From contig NZ_FQVI01000023.1 in NCBI RefSeq assembly GCF_900129135.1, forward strand, positions 1 through 64,000: DNA of 64,000 nt. The letters run 5' to 3'. Positions 7,344 to 15,946 of this stretch are shown here, piece by piece. The translations under genes and the position numbers were made by a program. Positions within the stretch are counted from its first letter, which is position 1. Each line of letters begins with the position of its first letter. The notes beneath the pieces are model-generated. The model was not told the origin of the DNA and ran no database searches. It was given only the letters and a program-made list of their open reading frames with translations. Source of the DNA: Lactonifactor longoviformis DSM 17459 (lineage in GTDB: Bacteria > Bacillota > Clostridia > Lachnospirales > Lachnospiraceae).

Positions 7344-8228
7344 CTAGCTTTCTGCCGGATCAAAATACTGAATAAATTTTTGAACAGCAGCGGAGGGGGG
7401 GATCTGTTCATTGGAGGCAAGAGCAAGAAAGCGGCGGGGAAGAGTCTCTTCCAGCTTCAAACGATATAAATTGTCATAGGAATCCAGCGCATAATCAGGG
7501 ACAAATGCGATACCAAGGCCAATGCGGGCTAAGTCAATGAGCAAATCATTGCTGCTGAGCTCTACCTCAGGGACGAGATTCAGATTATGCCGGGAAAAAA
7601 GATCGTGGAGAAACTCGCTGGTTGTGCTTTTGCGGTCCAGCATAAGCAGGGGCAGCCGCTGAAGCTGAGAGAAGGAGAGGGATTCTCCCCGAAAGTTAAA
7701 ATAGGTTTCATTTGCCACAAATACGTCCTGAAACTCTTTGATCATTCGCAGTGTACCGTAGCCTTTCAGACGGACATTGGGGAAATTGCTGACAATAATA
7801 TCTACCTGCCCGCTTTCCAGGAGATCTGCGCATCCAATAGAGGTCTGATTCATAACCTTAATATGGATCTCCGGATACTCTTTGTGAAACCGGCTCAGAT
7901 ATGGAACCAGAAAATAGCGGCATATGGTATCGCTTGCTCCTATGCGCAGCTGTCCTCCGAGCTGATTGGGATCCATCAGCTGTTCTTCTCCCTTGTGGAT
8001 TAGATTGACCGCAGGCTCTATATGGCGGAAGAGTACCTCTCCTTCCGGGGTCAGGAGCACTTTTTTTGTGCTGCGTATAAACAGGGGCTGGCCCAGCTTT
8101 TTTTCCAGTGTCTTAATGGACTGGCTGACGGCGGACTGAGAGATATAAAGCCTTTTTGAGGCCTCGGAGAAGCTGAGGGTAGCGGCAACATAGTAAAACA
8201 CTTTGTACAGTTCATAGCTGATATCCAT
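7344..8228 (-). CDS. LysR-family transcriptional regulator, divergent from purL
   Basis: A 294-residue LysR-type regulator. The N-terminal winged helix-turn-helix (residues about 4-62) reads FSEASKRLYISQSAVSQSIKTLEKKLG, and the rest is a periplasmic-binding-protein-like effector domain starting with GGQLRIGASDTICRYFLVPYL. The start is the ATG at 8228, six bases from AGGAGT; an upstream in-frame start would add eight residues ahead of the ribosome binding site. It reads away from purL across a 149-base region that holds two related inverted repeats, the normal LysR arrangement for controlling the divergent gene. A purine link is suggested only by position; the effector is unknown. Confidence 0.9.
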   Translation of the reverse strand: MDISYELYKVFYYVAATLSFSEASKRLYISQSAVSQSIKTLEKKLGQPLFIRSTKKVLLTPEGEVLFRHIEPAVNLIHKGEEQLMDPNQLGGQLRIGASDTICRYFLVPYLSRFHKEYPEIHIKVMNQTSIGCADLLESGQVDIIVSNFPNVRLKGYGTLRMIKEFQDVFVANETYFNFRGESLSFSQLQRLPLLMLDRKSTTSEFLHDLFSRHNLNLVPEVELSSNDLLIDLARIGLGIAFVPDYALDSYDNLYRLKLEETLPRRFLALASNEQIPPSAAVQKFIQYFDPAES

Positions 8229-8259
8229 GGAAAAACTCCTTCCTGTGTACACTACACAA

Positions 8260-8329
8260 CTTATAAATCATATAAGATATATTAATTTTACTAATGATAT
8301 TTCTTATGATAATATAAAAACTATAAGAA
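8260..8329. promoter_or_regulatory. Two operator-like inverted repeats between LysR gene and purL
   Basis: CTTATA-5-TATAAG at 8260-8276 and TTCTTAT-15-ATAAGAA at 8301-8329 share the half-site CTTAT/ATAAG. They sit in the AT-rich divergent promoter region and are likely binding sites for the LysR protein. No high-scoring purL promoter is seen, consistent with activator control. Confidence 0.5.
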
Positions 8330-8377
8330 TGCAATCATGGATTTGCCATCCTTAAAAAGGCAGGAAAGGAGTCGTTG

Positions 8378-11300
8378 ATGAGTAACGTAAGACGAGTTTT
8401 TGTGGAGAAGAAACCAGATTTCGCCGTGCAGGCAAAGGAACTGAAGCATGAGATCAGCAGCTACCTGGGAATCAGAACAGTTACAGGGGTGAGAGTGCTG
8501 ATCCGGTATGATGTGGAGAATCTTTCCGATGAGATTTTTCAGGCAGCCTGCAGGACTGTTTTCTCTGAACCACCGGTAGACGTACTGTTTCATGAAACCT
8601 TCGGGATGGGGGAAAAGGCCAGAGTATTCTCCGTGGAATATCTTCCGGGACAGTTTGATCAGAGAGCTGACTCAGCGGTTCAGTGCGTGAAGTTTTTAAA
8701 GGAAGACGAAGAACCTATTATTCACTCAGCTACTACCTATGTGATAGAGGGAGATATTACAGAGGAAGAATTCCAGGCAATTAAGAATCACTGTATAAAC
8801 CCGGTAGATTCACGGGAAACAGATCTCACAAAACCCGAGACCCTTGTGACCAAGTTTGAAGAGCCTGCAGATGTGATGATCTTTGACGGATTCGCGGATA
8901 TGGAAGAGGAGAAACTGAAAGGACTGTACGCCTCCCTGAATCTGGCTATGACGTTCAAAGACTTTCTGCATATCCAGAACTATTTCAGGGAAGTGGAAAA
9001 GAGAGATCCTTCTATGACAGAGATTCGGGTGCTGGATACTTACTGGTCCGACCACTGCCGCCATACTACGTTTTCCACAGAGCTTAAGAAGGTTACTTTC
9101 GGGGAAGGGGAGTATAAAGCCCCTATGGTATCTACCTATGAGAAATATCTGACAGATCGGGAAGAGATTTTTAAGGGCAGAGAGGACAAGTTTGTCTGTC
9201 TGATGGATCTGGCTCTGATGGCAATGCGCAAATTAAAAGCAGAGGGAAAACTTCAGGATCAGGAGGAATCTGATGAGATCAACGCCTGCAGCATTGTAGT
9301 ACCTGTGGATGTGGACGGAAAAGATGAAGAGTGGCTGATTAACTTTAAAAATGAAACCCACAATCATCCAACAGAGATAGAGCCTTTCGGCGGGGCTGCT
9401 ACCTGTCTGGGCGGAGCCATCCGTGATCCGCTGTCAGGACGTACCTATGTTTATCAGGCCATGCGCGTGACGGGGGCTGCAGATCCCACGGTTTCCGTGA
9501 AGGATACGCTGAAAGGAAAGCTTCCCCAGAAAAAACTGGTACAGGGGGCAGCTAAGGGCTACAGCTCCTATGGAAACCAGATCGGTCTGGCAACCGGATA
9601 TGTAAAGGAAATTTATCACCCGGATTATGTAGCCAAGAGAATGGAGATTGGTGCTGTTTTGGGGGCTGCTCCGAGACGGGCGGTAATCCGTGAGAATTCC
9701 GATCCGGGAGATATCATTATACTATTGGGCGGGAGAACCGGGCGTGACGGCTGCGGAGGAGCCACAGGATCCTCCAAGGTGCACACTGAGGAATCCATTG
9801 AGACCTGCGGAGCAGAGGTACAGAAAGGTAATGCACCTACGGAGCGTAAAATCCAGCGTTTATTCCGCAGAGAGGAAGTCAGCCGCATCATTAAAAAGTG
9901 CAATGACTTTGGGGCCGGCGGTGTCTCAGTTGCCATCGGTGAGCTGGCAGACGGACTTCAGATTTACCTGGATAAAGTGCCTAAAAAGTATGCCGGTCTG
10001 GACGGTACAGAAATCTCCATATCCGAATCCCAGGAGCGGATGGCAGTGGTAGTGGATCCGAAGGATGTGGAGCAGTTCCTGGAATATGCCAGGGAAGAGA
10101 ATCTGGAGGCTGTTGAAGTTGCAGTGGTAACGGAATCTCCCAGATTAGTTATGGTATGGAGAGACAAAGAGATTGTAAACATCTCCAGAGCTTTCCTGGA
10201 TACTAACGGAGCCCACCAGGAGACAGAGGTTTACGTAGACATTCCCGGTAAAGAGGGAACGATATTCTGCAGGGAAGAAATCGGTGATGTAAAAGAAAAG
10301 TGGCTGAATACACTGGCAGATTTAAATACCTGCTCCCAGAAAGGTCTGGTGGAAATGTTTGATGGCTCCATTGGGGCAGGATCTGTATTTATGCCTTACG
10401 GCGGAAAGTATCAGCTCACAGAGACCCAGGCTATGGTGGCCAAGGTCCCGGTACAGAACGGCAAGACGAATACGGTAACCATGATGAGCTATGGCTTTGA
10501 CCCATATCTGTCCAGCTGGAGCCCTTATCACGGAGCTGTATATGCGGTGGTAGAGTCCGTTGCCAGGATCGTGGCAGCCGGCGGTGATTACAGAAAGATA
10601 CGATTCACTTTCCAGGAATACTTCCGAAGAATGACAGAGGATCCAAGCCGCTGGAGCCAGCCTTTTGCAGCACTTTTGGGGGCATATGCGGCACAGATGG
10701 GCTTTGGTCTTCCTTCCATCGGAGGCAAGGACAGTATGTCCGGAACTTTTAATGAGATTGATGTTCCTCCTACACTTGTATCCTTTGCCGTGAATGTGGC
10801 AAAGCAGCAGGATGTTATCACGCCGGAGCTTAAGACACCGGGAAGCCGTCTGATTTGGGTCCGGATGCCAAAGGGGGAATACGATCTGCCGGATTATCCC
10901 GGGCTGATGGAACAGTACCAGAAGCTTTATGAGGATATACAGGCGGGCAGAGTGCTGTCTGCCTATGCGCTGGATCGTCAGGGGATTGCTGCGGCGGTCA
11001 GCAAGATGGCCTTCGGCAACAAGCTTGGAGTTAAAATTGAGCACAGTGTAGATCAAAGAGATCTGTTTACGCCGGGATTCGGAGACTTAATCTGTGAAGT
11101 AAAAGAGGGAAAAGTCGGTGAACTTGGAGTGGCCTATACCCTGATCGGTGAGGTAAAGGATGACGGAGTATTCCGCTATGCCAACGTTGAGATTCCGGTG
11201 GAGGAGGCTCTGAGGGCATGGACAGGTACGCTGGAAAAGGTGTTCCCATCCAAAGCCGCAGAGGATACTGCAGAAATAGAAAGCCGGTTATATGATGCGA

Positions 11301-12130
11301 AGGAAATCTACGTGTGCAGACATAAAACAGCCAAACCCACGGTGTTTATTCCCGTATTCCCGGGTACAAACTGTGAATATGACAGCAAAAAAGCATTTGA
11401 GCGGGCAGGAGCACAGGTTGTAACAAAGGTATTCAGGAACCTGAACGCAGAGGACATCCGGGACTCTGTGAGGAGCTTTGAGAAAGCCATCAATCAGGCC
11501 CAAATTATTATGTTCCCCGGAGGCTTCTCCGCAGGAGACGAGCCAGACGGTTCTGCCAAGTTTTTTGCCACTGCATTTCAGAATGAAAAGATCAGGGAGG
11601 CAGTTATGCGCCTTCTGAACGAAAGAGACGGCCTTGCCCTGGGAATCTGCAATGGATTCCAGGCGCTGATTAAGCTGGGTCTTGTGCCCTACGGAGAGAT
11701 TACAGGGCAGACGGAGGATTCTCCCACCTTGACGTATAATACCATCGGCCGCCATATATCTAAGATGGTATATACCAAAGTGGTGACAAACAAATCCCCA
11801 TGGCTGCAGAAGGCTGAGCTGGGGAAAGTGTATACCAATCCCGCATCACATGGTGAGGGCAGATTCGTCGCAGGGCAGGACTGGATAGACAAGCTGTTTG
11901 CAAACGGCCAGGTTGCCACGCAGTACTGTGATCTGAACGGCAATATCTCCATGGATGAAGAGTGGAATGTGAACGGCTCTTATGCTGCCATCGAAGGAAT
12001 TACAAGTCCCGACGGAAGGGTTCTGGGCAAAATGGCCCACTCAGAGCGGAGAGACGACGGCGTTGCCATTAATATTTACGGAGAGCAGGATATACAGATT
12101 TTTGAATCAGGTGTAGCCTACTTTAAATAA
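8378..12130 (+). CDS. purL: Phosphoribosylformylglycinamidine synthase, single-chain
   Basis: This 1,250-residue enzyme converts FGAR, glutamine and ATP to FGAM, step four of purine synthesis. It is the one-chain form: a PurS-like N-terminal part, two AIRS-type ATP-binding halves (motifs WSDHCRHTTF, KNETHNHPTEIEPFGGAATC, GGKDSMSGTF) and a C-terminal glutaminase. The glutaminase nucleophile is C1091 in GICNGFQ, with the catalytic His in ASHGEGRF. Bacilli use separate PurS, PurQ and PurL chains, whereas this fused type occurs in proteobacteria and many Clostridia. The start is the ATG at 8378 behind AAGGAG; a TTG immediately before it is less likely. It stands apart from other pur genes and is divergent from a LysR gene. 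Confidence 0.96.
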   Translation: MSNVRRVFVEKKPDFAVQAKELKHEISSYLGIRTVTGVRVLIRYDVENLSDEIFQAACRTVFSEPPVDVLFHETFGMGEKARVFSVEYLPGQFDQRADSAVQCVKFLKEDEEPIIHSATTYVIEGDITEEEFQAIKNHCINPVDSRETDLTKPETLVTKFEEPADVMIFDGFADMEEEKLKGLYASLNLAMTFKDFLHIQNYFREVEKRDPSMTEIRVLDTYWSDHCRHTTFSTELKKVTFGEGEYKAPMVSTYEKYLTDREEIFKGREDKFVCLMDLALMAMRKLKAEGKLQDQEESDEINACSIVVPVDVDGKDEEWLINFKNETHNHPTEIEPFGGAATCLGGAIRDPLSGRTYVYQAMRVTGAADPTVSVKDTLKGKLPQKKLVQGAAKGYSSYGNQIGLATGYVKEIYHPDYVAKRMEIGAVLGAAPRRAVIRENSDPGDIIILLGGRTGRDGCGGATGSSKVHTEESIETCGAEVQKGNAPTERKIQRLFRREEVSRIIKKCNDFGAGGVSVAIGELADGLQIYLDKVPKKYAGLDGTEISISESQERMAVVVDPKDVEQFLEYAREENLEAVEVAVVTESPRLVMVWRDKEIVNISRAFLDTNGAHQETEVYVDIPGKEGTIFCREEIGDVKEKWLNTLADLNTCSQKGLVEMFDGSIGAGSVFMPYGGKYQLTETQAMVAKVPVQNGKTNTVTMMSYGFDPYLSSWSPYHGAVYAVVESVARIVAAGGDYRKIRFTFQEYFRRMTEDPSRWSQPFAALLGAYAAQMGFGLPSIGGKDSMSGTFNEIDVPPTLVSFAVNVAKQQDVITPELKTPGSRLIWVRMPKGEYDLPDYPGLMEQYQKLYEDIQAGRVLSAYALDRQGIAAAVSKMAFGNKLGVKIEHSVDQRDLFTPGFGDLICEVKEGKVGELGVAYTLIGEVKDDGVFRYANVEIPVEEALRAWTGTLEKVFPSKAAEDTAEIESRLYDAKEIYVCRHKTAKPTVFIPVFPGTNCEYDSKKAFERAGAQVVTKVFRNLNAEDIRDSVRSFEKAINQAQIIMFPGGFSAGDEPDGSAKFFATAFQNEKIREAVMRLLNERDGLALGICNGFQALIKLGLVPYGEITGQTEDSPTLTYNTIGRHISKMVYTKVVTNKSPWLQKAELGKVYTNPASHGEGRFVAGQDWIDKLFANGQVATQYCDLNGNISMDEEWNVNGSYAAIEGITSPDGRVLGKMAHSERRDDGVAINIYGEQDIQIFESGVAYFK

Positions 12131-12141
12131 AGAATAAAAGA

Positions 12142-12183
12142 CAGGTTTTTCTGCCGGATGTCGGCGGAAAAACCTGCTTTTTG
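12142..12183 (+). terminator. Terminator of purL
   Basis: CAGGTTTTTC (12142-12151) pairs with GAAAAACCTG (12167-12176), with an inner GCCG/CGGC stem, followed by CTTTTTTG. Confidence 0.88.
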
Positions 12184-12629
12184 TCATAAAAAGTATAAAA
12201 TGTACATAAAAACGGACAAAAAGTGGTAAAAAGAGGAGACAGTGTATCATACATAAAAAATGCATTCCTAATTGAAAGCTGGGGGATAAAAAAGTATTAA
12301 ATTAAGGTTACAAATATATTATCAAAAATTTAAAATTCGAGTTATAGTTCCCAAAATGTAATCTATATTGTACAGTTTCAATTTGTTGCTTTTCAAGAGC
12401 TTTCTTTACAGCTATAGTAAATATATACAAATTGCAATTCTTGTATCGGTCAACAAGGTCCGTTCAAATCCTGCCGTTCTGGCATCTGTTTTCTTCTTCC
12501 GGCAGACCTGGGTTGTCCATTAAGTAAGATTAGAGATGCATCTCTCACTTGCTGTTTCCGCATAGGGAAGGCCCTTTGGCAAGCAGTTGAAAAACATCGA
12601 AATTATATAAAAAAAGTAAAAAAAACAGG
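12184..12629. other. Long AT-rich intergenic region
   Basis: No credible gene is seen. There is a 14-base palindrome AGAGATGCATCTCT at 12532-12545 and, at 12454-12484, a stretch that resembles a tRNA 3' end (CCGTTCAAATCCTGCC then TTCTGGCA) but lacks a paired T stem and any tRNA body. The rest is AT-rich sequence without features I can name. Confidence 0.4.
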
Positions 12630-12658
12630 TTGACAAATGTGTCTATAAATTATATAAT
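12630..12658 (+). promoter_or_regulatory. Consensus promoter of the tRNA operon
   Basis: A perfect TTGACA (12630-12635), a 17-base spacer and a perfect TATAAT (12653-12658) lie 43 bases ahead of the first tRNA. This is the full sigma-A consensus, as expected for stable RNA genes. Confidence 0.88.
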
Positions 12659-12701
12659 AGCAGAGCAGGTTACGCAAAAGACCTGCAAAGCACAAAGATA
12701 T

Positions 12702-12774
12702 GGGATCTTAGCTCAGCTGGGAGAGCATCTGCCTTACAAGCAGAGGGTCATAGGTTCGAGCCCTATAGGTCCCA
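12702..12774 (+). tRNA. tRNA-Val (anticodon TAC)
   Basis: A 73-base cloverleaf. The acceptor stem pairs GGGATCT with AGGTCCC (one G-U) and the discriminator is A. The anticodon loop CTTACAA reads TAC for GTA/GTG valine codons. The T arm is ATAGG-TTCGAGC-CCTAT. The 3' CCA is not encoded. Confidence 0.95.
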
Positions 12775-12806
12775 TTCATCTGTTTAAATACAGATAACAA
12801 TTATTT

Positions 12807-12880
12807 GGCGAGATAGCTCAGTTGGCTAGAGCATGCGGTTCATACCCGCAGTGTCGGGGGTTCAAATCCCTTTCTCGCTA
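12807..12880 (+). tRNA. tRNA-Met (anticodon CAT), elongator type
   Basis: A 74-base cloverleaf with acceptor stem GGCGAGA/TCTCGCT, discriminator A and anticodon loop TTCATAC. The paired first base of the acceptor stem (G-U) and the body sequence fit elongator rather than initiator tRNA; a lysidine-modified tRNA-Ile is a less likely alternative. CCA is not encoded. It is 32 bases after tRNA-Val in one transcript. Confidence 0.9.
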
Positions 12881-12885
12881 CGAAA

Positions 12886-12918
12886 GCCTTGTAGACAGGA
12901 TGTTTACAAGGCCTTTTT
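12886..12918 (+). terminator. Terminator of the tRNA operon
   Basis: GCCTTGTA (12886-12893) pairs with TACAAGGC (12905-12912), followed by a run of five T's. Confidence 0.88.
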
Positions 12919-12972
12919 ATTACTTTGGAAAAGTTTTTGAACTTTCTATCTAACGCATAAGGAGAGAAAAGA

Positions 12973-13467
12973 ATGGAGAATACCGATAATATGAAAGTGC
13001 GGTTCGCACGAGAAGAGGATATCCCTCAGATCCTTGGATTTATTCAAGCCCTTGCTGTCTACGAGGATATGCTGGATCAGGTAGTGGCTACAGAGGAACT
13101 TCTGAAGGAGTGGATTTTTGAGAAGAAGAAAGCAGAAGTGCTGCTGGCAGAATGTGAGGAAAAGCCGGTAGGGTTTGCGTTATTTTTCCACAATTTTTCC
13201 ACTTTTTTGGGAAGAGCCGGGATTTATCTTGAAGACTTGTTTGTTTTGCCTGAATACCGGGGAAGAAAGGTAGGCAAAACCCTGCTTCGAGCATTGGCAG
13301 AGATAGCCGTGGAGAGGGAATGCGGAAGACTGGAGTGGTCCTGTCTGGACTGGAATCAGCCAAGTATTGATTTTTATCTGTCACTGGGAGCAAGACAGAT
13401 GAGCGATTGGACAGGGTACCGTCTGGAAGGCAGCACCCTGAAATCGCTGGCCGGGCTGTCAGAATAA
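12973..13467 (+). CDS. GNAT acetyltransferase of the diamine/thialysine (SSAT-like) type
   Basis: The 164-residue protein matches the spermidine/spermine or thialysine acetyltransferase subgroup of GNAT enzymes. Diagnostic segments are IYLEDLFVLPEYRGRKVGKTLL (acetyl-CoA loop, about residues 84-105), RLEWSCLDWNQPSIDFYLSLGA and the terminal DWTGYRL. The usual reaction is acetylation of a primary amine on a polyamine or lysine-like molecule. GGAGAG lies upstream of the ATG at 12973; an ATG at 12991 is possible. Its last nine bases overlap the end of the convergent YeiH-type gene, so there is no terminator between them. Confidence 0.88.
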   Translation: MENTDNMKVRFAREEDIPQILGFIQALAVYEDMLDQVVATEELLKEWIFEKKKAEVLLAECEEKPVGFALFFHNFSTFLGRAGIYLEDLFVLPEYRGRKVGKTLLRALAEIAVERECGRLEWSCLDWNQPSIDFYLSLGARQMSDWTGYRLEGSTLKSLAGLSE

Positions 13468-14493
13468 AACGCCGATAAGGGTTACCGCCAGTACTGTCTG
13501 CATAAGTCCTACGCAGCCACCGTAAAGCATTGCTTTTGGTCCTTCCCGCAGCAGATCCCGGAATTTGACCCGCATGCCGATGGCTGCCAGGGCTATGATC
13601 TCAAACTGGCTGCTTACAAATTTGGCGGTACGGGAGATGGGCAGAGGAACTACTCCGGTACTGTTGATAATAGTAAATAAAAAGAAACCGATGATAAACC
13701 AGGGAACTTTGCAGGAGACCCTGGTTTTTTTTCCCTCATTTTCACTGCCGCATGCAGTTTTGGCAAACAGGGGATCTTCTTCGCTGGTGTTCATCCTGGA
13801 AAAAGTAAGGGCTACCAGTACAAGGAAAATAATGCGGATAATTTTAAAGATGGTAGACATCTGTACGACATCGTCGTTCACAAATTTGGCTGAGGCAATT
13901 ACCTGGCCGATGGACTGCAGAACCCCTCCGATGAGTCCGGAGGTATGAATGGTCTCATGGTGATATAAGATTCCTGCTATGAGGGGAAGCAATACCATTA
14001 AAAAGGTTCCGGTAACATTAACAATTGTGATGGAAATCCCTTTATCCTTGGAATCTGCCTTCAGAATCGGAGAGACGGTGCCGATGGCAGAAGAGCCGCA
14101 GACTGCGTTTCCGGCGGACATAAGCAGGCAGAATTTCTTGCCGAAGCCCAGACGCTTGCCGATGAGGTAGGTCCCGAATATGGTGACGGAGAGCTGAATT
14201 GCGATGAAAAGGATTCCCCGAAGACGGACTCCCGCGATATCCGACAGGTGAAGAGTCAGTCCGGTCAGTATAATGGAATATTCGAGAAGCCTGGATTCCG
14301 AGAATTTGGTTCCTTTATTCAGCGTATCCTTGTTCAGAAAGGTATTGCCGCAGATGATTCCGATGGCTATGGCAATCAGCGCTGCACCCAGTGCGGGGAC
14401 GAATGAACTTAGATATTCTGCTGCCAGGGCGATTAGCAGGCAGGGAATAAAGCCCGGAATGATTTCTAAAATGCTGCTCATTTTCTTTTTCAA
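13459..14493 (-). CDS. YeiH/UPF0324 family membrane protein, putative anion exporter
   Basis: A 344-residue polytopic membrane protein with about ten hydrophobic segments. It has the family pattern: a proline-rich first helix, then GIICGN, KFSESRLLEYSIILTGLTLHL, and AGNAVCGSSAI (around residues 127-137). YeiH proteins are often annotated as sulfate or sulfonate exporters and are commonly paired with a CysL-like LysR regulator, as here; the function has limited experimental support. The start is the TTG at 14493 because AAAGGAGT is seven bases away, whereas the internal ATG is too distant. It is transcribed divergently from the LysR gene at 14608. Confidence 0.85.
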   Translation of the reverse strand: MKKKMSSILEIIPGFIPCLLIALAAEYLSSFVPALGAALIAIAIGIICGNTFLNKDTLNKGTKFSESRLLEYSIILTGLTLHLSDIAGVRLRGILFIAIQLSVTIFGTYLIGKRLGFGKKFCLLMSAGNAVCGSSAIGTVSPILKADSKDKGISITIVNVTGTFLMVLLPLIAGILYHHETIHTSGLIGGVLQSIGQVIASAKFVNDDVVQMSTIFKIIRIIFLVLVALTFSRMNTSEEDPLFAKTACGSENEGKKTRVSCKVPWFIIGFFLFTIINSTGVVPLPISRTAKFVSSQFEIIALAAIGMRVKFRDLLREGPKAMLYGGCVGLMQTVLAVTLIGVLF

Positions 14494-14607
14494 TTAAAAC
14501 ACTCCTTTATTTTAAATTCTTGAATTAACTTGATTCTACCACTTTTTTACTATAAGATAAAATTATAAATTATTATTGGCAGATAAAATATATTTATGGA
14601 GAAGGCC

Positions 14608-15501
14608 ATGTTAGATTTTAGAATTCATACATTTCTGGAAGTATGCAGGCGGAAAAGCTATACGAAGGCTGCCAAGGCGCTGCATATTACACAGCCGGCA
14701 GTTACGCAGCACATCCACTATCTGGAAAAGGAATATCAGGCAGAGTTTTTTGACAGGAATGCCCGCACCCTCACCCTTACCGGGGAGGGCAGGATTTTTT
14801 ACTGGTATGCACTCACCATGGAGTCAAACAGCAGAAAAATCTATAAGCTTCTGGAGCAGGCTGAGAAGCCCTGCCGTCAACTTAGATTCGGGGCAACCTT
14901 AAGCATAGGAGAGTATGTGATGCCCAGGATCCTGGGGGATTATCTGGAGGAATTTCCCGGGGACAAAGTGTCTATGCTGGTAGAAAATACCGAAAGCCTG
15001 TTGAAAAAGCTGGACAGAGGGGAAATTGATTTTGCAGTAATTGAGGGAAAATTCAGAAAGGATGCCTATGCCTATTCTCTGTTTTCAAATGAGAGGTATA
15101 TTGCAGTGTGTGCAGAGGACCACCCTCTTTCCGGCGAGAAAGTATCCATTGACGAACTTCTTGGCTATCCTTTTATTATCCGGGAGAAGGGTTCCGGAAC
15201 CAGGGATATCTTTGAAGCTATCTTAAGTGAATACAGCCTGAAATTGGATCAGATCCGGAAAGTCAGTGAGATTGGGGATTTTCAGGCTATAAAATATCTT
15301 GTGGAAAGAGGATTGGGAATCACCTTCCTCTATGAGATGGTGGTGAGAAATGAGATCCGGGAGGGAAAGCTGAAAGAAATTGCCATTGAAAATTACGGTG
15401 CAACCAGAGAGTTTAATTTTGTATATCTGAAAGGCAGTATCCTGGAAGAAGATTATATGACTTTTTACCATTTCTGCCAGAGCCGGATGACGCCTGCATG
15501 A
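14608..15501 (+). CDS. LysR-family regulator, CysL-like
   Basis: A 297-residue LysR-type regulator with the DNA-binding domain in residues about 3-60 (SYTKAAKALHITQPAVTQHIHYLEKEY) and an effector domain beginning RQLRFGATLSIGEYVMPRIL. The nearest named relatives by motif are CysL and CysB-like regulators that sit beside YeiH genes. The ATG at 14608 is preferred since GGAGAAGG immediately precedes it; an in-frame ATG at 14596 lies within that signal. The 114-base AT-rich divergent region with the YeiH gene (ATAA/TTAT elements) is the likely operator. Confidence 0.9.
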   Translation: MLDFRIHTFLEVCRRKSYTKAAKALHITQPAVTQHIHYLEKEYQAEFFDRNARTLTLTGEGRIFYWYALTMESNSRKIYKLLEQAEKPCRQLRFGATLSIGEYVMPRILGDYLEEFPGDKVSMLVENTESLLKKLDRGEIDFAVIEGKFRKDAYAYSLFSNERYIAVCAEDHPLSGEKVSIDELLGYPFIIREKGSGTRDIFEAILSEYSLKLDQIRKVSEIGDFQAIKYLVERGLGITFLYEMVVRNEIREGKLKEIAIENYGATREFNFVYLKGSILEEDYMTFYHFCQSRMTPA

Positions 15502-15543
15502 TGGGCAGGCGCCCCTTATGGCCCCGGTGTGTGAATGAATAGG

Positions 15544-15774
15544 TTATGCCTGTTCCCGCCGCTGGATGATGATCTTAATGAGTTTCATCATCAGAGGAAT
15601 GTAGGTAACTACAAAAACTGCTGCGGCCAGAAGCAGAGGCAATTTCTTGCGTTCCTTTGGTATGGCCAGGCCAATCATGACACCAATGGAACAAAGGCAG
15701 AACTTAATCAAAGCCAGATCCTTCCAGTCGGATTCCTGTACATACTGATCGGCACATGCAAAGAGTTCTTTCAC
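15544..15774 (-). CDS. Small two-helix membrane protein
   Basis: A 76-residue protein with two hydrophobic segments (about residues 22-40 and 46-65) and a basic C-terminus ending IIIQRREQA. The N-terminal FACADQYVQESDWKDLALIKFCLC pattern is one I associate with short Lachnospiraceae proteins often labelled permease of phosphate ABC transporter, a label that the sequence itself does not justify. It starts with GTG at 15774 behind a G-rich stretch. It stands alone between two plus-strand genes. Function is unknown. Confidence 0.65.
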   Translation of the reverse strand: MKELFACADQYVQESDWKDLALIKFCLCSIGVMIGLAIPKERKKLPLLLAAAVFVVTYIPLMMKLIKIIIQRREQA

Positions 15775-15864
15775 GATACACCGCCCCCTGTTCGTAGTTG
15801 ATACTGAAATTATACCATGAAAAGGTGCAGGAGGCTATGAGAAACAGGAGAAATACAAAAACGG

Positions 15865-15893
15865 TTGGAACAAAAAGAATTTAATGGTATACT
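15865..15893 (+). promoter_or_regulatory. Promoter of topB
   Basis: TTGGAA (15865-15870), a 17-base spacer and TATACT (15888-15893) lie 53 bases ahead of the topB start. Confidence 0.55.
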
Positions 15894-15946
15894 TGGAAAT
15901 GATGTATCTTAGGTAAACCAAAACAGAAGTTATTTTGGAGGAATAA

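Noticed and set aside
12454-12484. tRNA 3'-end-like fragment
   Set aside because: The T-loop-like TTCAAAT is flanked by bases that do not pair, and no matching tRNA body or attachment repeat is seen; chance similarity is as likely.
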